Of a DNA stretch of 64,000 nucleotides, positions 56,913-64,000 are shown one piece after another. The notes under the pieces were generated by a model. That model had not been told where the DNA came from. It worked only from the letters and a program-made list of their open reading frames with translations, and made no database searches. The DNA comes from Enoplolaimus lenunculus (lineage: Eukaryota; Nematoda; Enoplea; Enoplida; Thoracostomopsidae), in the NCBI GenBank assembly GCA_030248215.1, contig JASANG010000157.1, positions 1 to 64,000 of the forward strand, in the 5' to 3' direction. Numbering within the stretch: the stretch's first letter is position 1; every line of letters starts with the position of its first letter. The position numbers and the translations under genes are program-made.

Positions 56913-57258
56913 TTAACAAGGTTTTCCGTAACACCGTTTATATGCAACAAAGAATTGTACAGCAAACAAACATTTAATTTAAAATTTCAAAATTTCTCTA
57001 TTAGACTTCGCTCGCATACCACAACCCAATGATATGGCGATATCTAATTTTTAGTACCGTATCAGAAATTGGACAAGTATTCATTGCCTGAGGGGATGCT
57101 AATTATTCCGAGTATTGGTTAAATTACGTCACAGATATAAGTAATGAAATTTGGTGATGGTATGTATATTTTGAACAAATTAAACAATTTACGTTTGGAT
57201 TAATGAAAAAGTTTGAAAGAACCGAATATCAAACTTTACGCTGTCATTCTCAGCTTAG
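56913..57258. other. Spacer, nothing recognised
   Basis: AT-rich, no gene or repeat seen. Confidence 0.4.
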
Positions 57259-57430
57259 GCAGGTCGAGACTGTAGCCAGAGGGGCAAAGGGGGCTCATCT
57301 CTCCTGGAAAAAATTTGCTCGCCTCAAAAATTTTTAACCTTGCTTGTAACTTGCAAAAAACTCTTTTATGCCCCTCCTGAAAAAATTTTAGCCCCCACCC
57401 CCTAACAAGGTGAGCTAGCTACGCGCCTGA
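57259..57430 (+). mobile_element. Family A MITE copy
   Basis: GGTCGAGACTGTAGCCAGAG, TTTTTAACCTTGCTTGTAAC, AAAATTTTAGCCCCC, then AACAAGGTGAGCTAGCTACG. Confidence 0.7.
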
Positions 57431-59146
57431 GGTAGTTCAGCAGTTGAAAATTTGTAAGGTTTTGAATGCATCGAGAAAAAAATGAAAATATCGCTAACTG
57501 CTAATTGGTACTATAACCATTTGAGAATATCGGACCTGCTCGTAGAACCGCAATAGATATCTCACTGCCCGATCCGCGGCAGATAACTCTCTCGCATTAA
57601 CACTTATTATTTCAAAACAAGCTTCATTAAATTACGACGTGCTCAGTTTGAAATCAGCTTTCAGGACAAAGACAACAAAGAAACGTTTTTGGTTGAAATA
57701 TCCAATAAGTTTTCACCGACGATATTTTAAGATAAGTCGTGTTTTATAGTAGCGAAACGACAACGTAAGCAACGCTTCTACATTTAGACGCATAAACTAT
57801 AATCCGCTTTAACATGCCACGAGGAAGCATAATCTTTGAAGAAGATTTTGTTGATTTGACCGCGACTGACACGTGGGATAATACTTTTGCTAGCGGCCAA
57901 AAATATTTCATGGGGGTCCAACCCTACGTCTGCGTTCTCGTCACGAGCCCGTAAAAGTTGATTAAGAACTTAGTTTTTTTCTAAGATGGGGGAAGTTGTT
58001 TTAATAAAGGCAGCAAAACCCAAAGCAGCGGCTTGTTTTGACACAAAATGTCCTAAACGAGGACCTTGTAGGTTCCAGTATTTAGCGTTGATACCTGCCT
58101 AATTGAACTATTGATAGCGAGATTTGCCAATCCTATCTTAACAATCAATATTTTAGTTTTTTCGGGGTCTGGCCGAAACCAATCCATGTTTTATGGCCCG
58201 GCAACGCGCAACACAGATACCTGTTTAACTTAGCTTCAGTTTAACCTAACTGTTAATTGAGTGAAAACTAAGCAAATAATCTTTATATTCATCTATTTAA
58301 TAGAAATATATCGATACAAAATAGGACACAATTCAAATCTAGTTTTATAAATAATTTTTTAAATCGAAATATTAAAGATGTTTACGTTCCATGTGTCGTT
58401 CGGTAAATAGCAAAAATTCAAAATTTTAGTTTCTTTTTGCCAATGGCATAGAAAGGATTTATTTAGCAAAAAGTGATTTTTAAAGAAATAAAGAAATATT
58501 AAAAAGCCTGCAAAAATATGCATCATGTGGGTATCTGCCCGTTGTTTGAAAATTATCAACTAAAAAACTGGTAATATCACTAAAATTAGAGAAGTTGTCG
58601 CGAGAAACTATATTTTTTCTTGAATTTTGTAACTATTTCGTTATGTGGACCGGTTAGAATGGCACTGTATTTACACCTGCAAAAAAAGTTTAAATCACAA
58701 AATTAGAAAAATACTTCAAATAGTTTAAATAATTGAAAATCACTTACCAGTTACTGTTATAGGGCGGATGTCAAAGATTGAATTGGACGTTACTTTGAGT
58801 CTTTTCCAGTGCGGCAAAACAATTATATTATGATGTAAATTTATTAAACTTTAATTACTGAAATAGCTCTGTAATCTCTGAAAAAAAAAGAAAATATTGT
58901 AAATTTAGAAATTGAATTTCTTTTAAATTTAGTAAATTTATAATTAGTAAATTATGTTGTTCCTTTAAACGTTGTATTTTGTTAAACTTTAAAGACCAGA
59001 ACAATATTTTATGGAAAATATTTTACAAACTAATCGAAGCGGCTTAACTCAAGATATAAGTGACAATTAAAGAACTTACAAATATGAAGAATCGATTTAA
59101 AATCTGCCTATAAACCTAAAACAGACGCAGTCATCATCGTCTTACG
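57431..59146. other. Gene-free stretch
   Basis: A family G end lies at 57500-57535 (CTAATTGGTACTATAACCAT then TTGAGAATATCGG). A very AT-rich tract lies at 58250-59100. No exon supported. Confidence 0.4.
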
Positions 59147-59310
59147 TGGCCGGCCGTAGCCAAGCTGGGGGGCAGGGTTGTCAGCCGGCAGGCAAAGTTT
59201 TGGTCTCTCTAGAAATTTTGCAACCTTACGTGTAAGTCATTGAAACCCTTGTATGTCTCTCCTGAAAAGTTTTTCTCCCCCCCCAGCAAGGTTAGCTAGC
59301 TACAGGCCTG
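59147..59310 (+). mobile_element. Family A MITE copy
   Basis: GGCCGGCCGTAGCCAAGC, TGCAACCTTACGTGTAAGTC, ATTGAAACCCTTGTATG, then CAAGGTTAGCTAGCTACAGG. Confidence 0.75.
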
Positions 59311-60065
59311 TCTACTGACTGAAAAATATCGGTACTGCATCGCTGAATAAGAAATTCCCTTTCACATCGAAAGACATGAAAATAACAAAAAATTGCGTAT
59401 TCTCTTATATTGAAATTTATTTAAAAGAATATACGTTATTAGTAGATACCCAATCAATATTTTTTGCTCGATTTACACCCCCCTTGAGTTGTCTTTGTAA
59501 TATCACTACTCAGTACCACCCCCGATGAAGACACATAAACATGTAATAGACCTACTCAAACTACCCGCAACGTATTGGGGAAACGAATTATTTCGGTATT
59601 CATGTGAATATTACAGCATCCAGAGGCGTGGCCAAGATTTCATTTTGACAGCGTATTTCATTTATAGTCTTTTGCAAGGGGACATAGCGAGCAAGAAAAT
59701 GTTTTGGACTTCTTGGAAACAAGCAGGTTATTCTAAAACCTATAAAAGTGCTCTCGCCACTTGAGAGAAACGTAGAGGGAAACATGATACACATCCCCGT
59801 TATATGCGTCTCCTAGACAGCAATTCACTTCGTTTGAACTGATAACTAAGACACAAAAACTAGTAATGTTTTGAGAAAAAAGATTATAAAGGTTTTTTCT
59901 TAAATCTGAATAAAAAGTAAAGAGAGAGAAAGATAATACTCTCATTTTAAGAGTAATTGGGGCTGAAAATGAGTGATTGAACTAATAATGGTGACAGCAT
60001 TAACACCGTGGGAACGGTGGAAAAGGGAGCAAAAAATTCCAGTATCGACGAAGGGCAGAGTCGCG
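59311..60065. other. Spacer with a repeat edge
   Basis: AGAGGCGTGGCCAAGATTTC at 59621 is one copy of the recurring GGCGTAGCCAGGATTT motif. No gene. Confidence 0.4.
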
Positions 60066-60243
60066 ACCGGGCCCGTAGCCAAGGAGGAGGCTCAGCACCA
60101 CCCCTGGAAAAATTTTGGCCTCCGAGAAAATTTTCAACCTTACTTGCAAGTCAGCGAAAACAATTATGGAAAAGCGTATACGCCCATCTTTTTGAAAATT
60201 TTTAGCCCCTTCCAAGCAAGGTTAGCTGGCTGTGGGCCAGGTC
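60066..60243 (+). mobile_element. Family A MITE copy
   Basis: CCGGGCCCGTAGCCAAGG, AAAATTTTCAACCTTACTTG, CAAGTCAGCGAAAAC, TTTTTAGCCCCTTCCAAGCA, GGTTAGCTGGCTGTGGGCC. The short frames across it on both strands are by-products. Confidence 0.75.
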
Positions 60244-60684
60244 ACGGCTAAGCCTGCAAGAGAAAGTAAGTTTACACCTATTTCTCCCTAGGGTTCAGAC
60301 CACAGTACCGCAATTGAAGAAGAGTAAAGGGTGTAAGCCCATTTATATTTTAAAATTTTCAAACATTTTCCTTTCATTTGTGATATGAAAAATCAAAAAT
60401 CAACATTAAAAATACTTTTTGTGAAAATGAAATCTTTTTTATAATTTCAATCAATTCTTTTCCGAATTCTCGAGCGACGAATTAAAATATTGTGTCGCAA
60501 GGAAATTATTCAAATTTATGAACAATCATGTCATAGAGATGCATATATACTTATATGTCTATATAAATAAATATGTCAAAGCGCCAATCGGAATCAAGTA
60601 GTATAATACAGCAAACGGGACCGGAATTCTGTACCGTATTAATTATAAAGGCCTGCCCGTTGGGAATTTCTCATCCCAGCCTCC

Positions 60685-60778
60685 AAGTTTTTAGTTGCCC
60701 TTGGTGTCCCAGTCTCTCAGTATCCTAGTATCCCTATATCTCAGTCTCCCAGTGTCGCAGTCTCCCGGTCTCTCTTCG
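60685..60778. repeat. CCCAGTCTCTCAGT-type minisatellite
   Basis: Units of about 8-12 bases (CCAGTCTCTCAGT, ATCCTAGTATCCCT, CTCAGTCTCCCAGT). Low complexity, non-coding. Confidence 0.75.
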
Positions 60779-61039
60779 ATCAGTTTAATATTCCACAATT
60801 AAAATGTTTTAATATATTTCAAATGTTGTTTTGAAACTCTTCTGATGCGTTTTCACACAATCGGGTATAGTAACTATCCCATGTTCCTCGTTTTCCCACG
60901 TGTGTGATTCGTGTTTTCTTTTAATAGCATCTCCATGGATATGTTTTTGTTGTAGAGTTCGGTATTATTTTCCATAGTGATGTCATGTTCGCGAAGAGCT
61001 GATTCGATCACTTCAGGTGCTTAATGCAAAATGTCAAAG

Positions 61040-61270
61040 CATAGAAGCAAACCAAACCTGAGACTAAACTTGAATTTGATCCTACGGTTAAATAAAAGTC
61101 AAAGCCCAAACCTAAGCCATATCATAAGCCTAAGCCTAAACCTAGGCCTAAGCTAAGTCTAACATTAAGCCTAAAGCTAAGTCTATAGCCTGAGCTAAGC
61201 CAAAGTTAAAACCTGACATCTTTAACCAAAGCCAAAACCTAAACCTAAAATTAAAGCGTAATCTGAATTG
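61040..61270. repeat. Degenerate CCTAAG tract
   Basis: CCTAAGCCTAAACCTAGGCC and CTAAGCTAAGTCTAAC variants, like 17190-17880, without recognisable family B ends. Another stretch lies at 61600-61715. Confidence 0.7.
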
Positions 61271-62782
61271 CGCTTATACCGTGATATGCATAGGCACAAT
61301 GCTCCTTTAAAGAAAACCGTTATTCCCGTTTCATATGAGACTAAACAGCTGTAAAAACGAATTATTTAATTTTTTTTCAAACTAATTTTGACAACATTTT
61401 CAAACGACAAAACATTATTTTTCGGCGAAAATGCAAAACTTGCCGCTCAGCCATTGCGCAACAAATATCTATTATGCAACTATGCGCTTAGCAATGGCCA
61501 ACAAATTACTACAAACTATATATACTGTTGCACACTATCAGCGTATTAATGCTTATCTCATTTTTATAACTGACCGAAGATAACAAAACATAAGTTAACA
61601 GACTAAAGCCATTAGTCTGAGCTTGAAAAACACAAGTTTAAGACTAAGAATCCTACTAGCAGCCTAATCTTAATTTTAATCTTTATTCAACACCTTTTCT
61701 TAAGCCTAAGTTTGACCGACGGCAAAACTACAAAAAATCTCAAATTCAAACGCAAGCTTACAATATCTTTGAAAGTAATACCAAACCCGATAAACAGGAA
61801 ATGTGATGTTTGTTGGATGAAAGAAGAAACAGAGCTCGCTCCTGCAATTGGGTGACAAGACACAGGCCTTTACCCTCGTATAACAATAAAAAATGTAACA
61901 CCAGACTCGTAGACACATCATTTCAGAGGGCATAACCCCAGTTAGCCGTTTTTGCGAGTGATTGTAGCGAGACTCTATTTTGTAGTTTAGGATACAGCAG
62001 TGTATTTTAAAGCCTGTAAACGTGCCATTTTTTTCTATTCTCTCCAGAAACCAGAAATTTTGGGGGGATATATGCCATCCCCTATTTCACTAGTATACAC
62101 TTCGGTATAAACACTCTGCTTGTTCAGGAATACGGCTCGTGTTTGAAGGGAGGCGTTCTGTGAAAATTCCAGCGTGTTTATCTCCTGAATTTGGCCACAA
62201 ATCGAGACAGTTGAGCCCGTTAATCAAAATAGCAGACGAGTTTAGTATGGGGGACATTTTCCCGGCTTACCCCTCTATCGATGAATTTGCGGCTGAGCGA
62301 CAAAATGACTAAGATTAATAACTTACGTAGTTGATCATTAGCGATTTGGTGTTGTTTATGTGTTTGAAAACATTGTGCTGTACACCAGATTTGCAAAAAC
62401 AATATTTTCGGTATTTGAAATTCGAAACAAAATTTGAAACTTGTAAACAATAAAATTTATCAGCGTCGTTTGATTAAATCCGAAGATTACGTTTAAAATA
62501 GTCGCAGTGACCAGTATTTCACCTTGGAACACAAAATTTTCTGTCATTACCCAAGCCGAAATTCAGTCCATGTATTAGATCCTAGTGGTATTATACCAAC
62601 TACGCTTTGCAGTAACCCTTTCTCGCAGATATAAAAGATATTTATTAACTAAAATTAATTTCCTGAAGACGATTAGGAGTATGGCCCGTCATTGGACGGC
62701 TCTGATGCAGTCAAAAATTTTAATTCAACACATTATCTGCCTATAACGGTTATCTTTTCTTCAAAAATTTTCCAGCTGACTT
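61271..62782. other. Gene-free stretch
   Basis: Short frames at 61933-61706 and 62220-62550 (minus) show no splice support. No known element. Confidence 0.35.
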
Positions 62783-63091
62783 CAGGGACCATATTCTCAA
62801 ATGTGTATAGCACCTATTACAGGCGCATAGCGAGCTCACCTTGCAAGGACGGCAAAACATTTTTCAAGACGTGTGCATACAAGGTTTTTTGCTGAGTTAC
62901 AAGCAAGGTTGATAGTTGTGCAACACGCCCAACTTTTGTAACTGCGGATCTCAAATTACTACAAAATACGGCAAATCAATTGAAAAAAATGTGCGCTGAA
63001 TTTCAAACTTCACCATTGACTGTTTCGAAACTTTCATCACCTATAGCCAACTGGTGATGAGTGAATACACACGTTTGAAAATACACACCTC
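62783..63091. mobile_element. Family G MITE interrupted by a family A fragment
   Basis: The left end is CAGGGACCATATTCTCAAAT then GTGTATAGCACCTATTAC. The right end, reversed, is ATTTTCAAACGTGTATTC then CATCACCAGTTGGC. Inside, 62827-62920 matches family A (AGCTCACCTTGCAAGGACG, TTTTTCAAGACG, ACAAGCAAGGTTGATAG). This indicates a nested insertion. Confidence 0.55.
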
Positions 63092-63239
63092 GTTTCTAAA
63101 CATAATTTCAAAAACAAAAATCATAAAGCATGATTCTGTGTATAAATATATCTAAATATAACGATGTCCTTAAATGATTCACAGCTCGCGACAAACAGAA
63201 AACTCATAACCGTACCGATTACACTAAAGAACCGTAAAC

Positions 63240-63630
63240 CTCTGGCCCATGAATAAATCAGTGGCGGTCTGTTTTTTCGCGAAACTGCTATGCAGTAAGC
63301 CTAACCTTAAGACCATTTTTTGCCCACGTTGCGGCTCAGGCTTAGAAATATGCTTATCCTTAAGACGCAGTGTCGCTAGCAGACAGGGATTGGACTTTCC
63401 CAAACTTTAGGGTGTGGCCTCCCAAACTCGCCATCGAAGTGAGCGAGAAGCCAGACGCATTTTAAAACTTCGGCGGTTTTCGTTTCAACCGGTTAGGGTT
63501 GGTGCCCTCCAAATGGTGGTATGGGGGTGGCTAGTCCGGCCCTGTTCTTACGCTTATATTTACGTTTAGGTATAGGCCTAGGAAAATGGTTATACCGCTG
63601 TTCCAGCCGTGTTCTATACATTGGTCGTCC
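63240..63630. mobile_element. Family B MITE with a nested family F copy
   Basis: The outer arms are TGGCCCATGAATAAATCAG then TGGCGGTCTG at the left, and ACCGCTGTTCCAGCCGTG then TTCTATACATTGG at the right. The core has TTAGGC-like hexamers. It is split by the family F copy at 63384-63544. Confidence 0.6.
63384..63544 (-). mobile_element. Family F MITE nested in family B
   Basis: The left end is CAGGGATTGGACTTTCCC and the right end, reversed, CAGGGCCGGACTAGCC. It shares GAGAAGCCAGACGCATTTTA and TTTCAACCGGTTAGG with the reverse of 56535-56713. The flanking octamers (CTAGCAGA and TTCTTACG) do not match, so this is an older copy or the ends have eroded. Confidence 0.65.
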
Positions 63631-63656
63631 CTTCTAAATACGTCTACCAGGGCTGT

Positions 63657-64000
63657 ATGCCTTCATGTATCAAAGGTTTCTATTTATTTCCAATTACTCC
63701 ACCAACCCACGGAATTGGCAAATGTTTGAAATTCGATACTCGAGTTGCACTCATCGCTCAAGAACTCTTTAAGACAACAACTGCTATACATCTGGTCTGT
63801 TTAGAAAGGGATAAAAACGCAATTCAACGTTTACGCAAACGCCAATGTAGCTACATTGCATTACAGAAATATCTTTCCATTGAATTAAGAGTAATGCAAG
63901 CAGAGACTTGGAATGAATTGTCAAGGGATACAACGCCCGGCATATGTTACTTTAAGGAGCGTCCAAGTCTCTGGTGGTTTCATAAAAGAGTATGTTTAGA
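63657..64000 (+). CDS. Unidentified open frame running off the right edge
   Basis: From the ATG at 63657 the frame stays open for 114 codons to the window end: MPSCIKGFYLFPITPPTHGI, GKCLKFDTRVALIAQELFKT, then ..KRQCSYIALQKYLSIELRV.. and ..PGICYFKERPSLWWFHKR. Open codons continue upstream into the family B right arm, so the start is not fixed. Composition is mixed and not low-complexity, and no family is recognised. GGGATACAACG.GGCATAT near its end also occurs at 10713-10730, so part may be a repeat. It could be an exon of a plus-strand gene or chance. Confidence 0.25.
   Translation, partial: MPSCIKGFYLFPITPPTHGIGKCLKFDTRVALIAQELFKTTTAIHLVCLERDKNAIQRLRKRQCSYIALQKYLSIELRVMQAETWNELSRDTTPGICYFKERPSLWWFHKRVCL

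Noticed and set aside
1-64000. LTR retrotransposon, endogenous virus or Polinton remains
   Set aside because: I saw no long direct terminal repeats and recognised no reverse transcriptase, integrase, capsid or envelope-like reading.

Overview
This is a 64 kb, AT-rich, non-bacterial window from an animal genome, probably an invertebrate with many small DNA transposons. Three things point there: canonical GT/AG-bounded exons with matching phases, one gene spread over about 36 kb with introns up to about 19.6 kb, and dense families of short inverted-repeat elements (MITEs), tRNA-like SINE heads and satellite arrays. I cannot name the species. There are no rRNA genes, operons or CRISPR arrays, and I recognise no retroelement, capsid or envelope coding sequence.

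Host gene. A multi-exon gene runs on the minus strand from about 40.66 kb down to at least 4.65 kb, perhaps ending at 4.37 kb. Its best-supported exon (5919-6216) encodes a ubiquitin-like Ras-binding domain that matches, from memory, the N-terminal domain of the Rho guanine-nucleotide exchange factor PLEKHG5 (shared QSNTP and GG..L.V.A motifs). Supporting exons are at 4646-4932, 16429-16623, 36214-36255, 37781-37861 and 40009-40227, and their phases fit wherever I can test them. The catalytic DH-PH part is not in the window. It either lies past the left edge or is absent if 4374-4445 is a true last exon. The far left edge (1-195) carries what looks like the last intron and last exon of another, plus-strand gene. 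The right edge (63657-64000) has an unidentified open frame.

Repeats. The rest is introns and intergenic DNA packed with element families, given letters here. A: about 165 bp, termini GGCCCGTAGCC. B: TTAGGC-rich MITEs with TGGCCCATGTATA ends. C: TAA-flanked, PIF/Harbinger-like, ends GGGTTGCGCTATACT. D: TTAA-flanked, piggyBac-like, two copies of exactly 263 bp each carrying a tRNA-like module. E and F: hAT-like with 8-bp target duplications. G: ends TATTCTCAAATGTGTATAGC. H: GCGGGTAAA-rich. S: a tRNA-headed SINE. There is also a six-unit 152-bp satellite inside an intron, a 1.3 kb element with an internal 175-bp tandem array, and three longer inverted-repeat elements.

Layout. 0-0.2 kb: end of a plus-strand gene. 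0.3-2.7 kb: two DNA elements. 4.4-40.7 kb: the RBD gene and its repeat-filled introns. 40.7-63.6 kb: gene-free DNA dominated by families A-H. 63.6-64 kb: open frame at the edge. The most unusual items are the tRNA-bearing piggyBac-like MITE, the TTAGGC (nematode-telomere-like) tracts carried inside a MITE family, and two overlapping open frames at the 5' end of the RBD gene.
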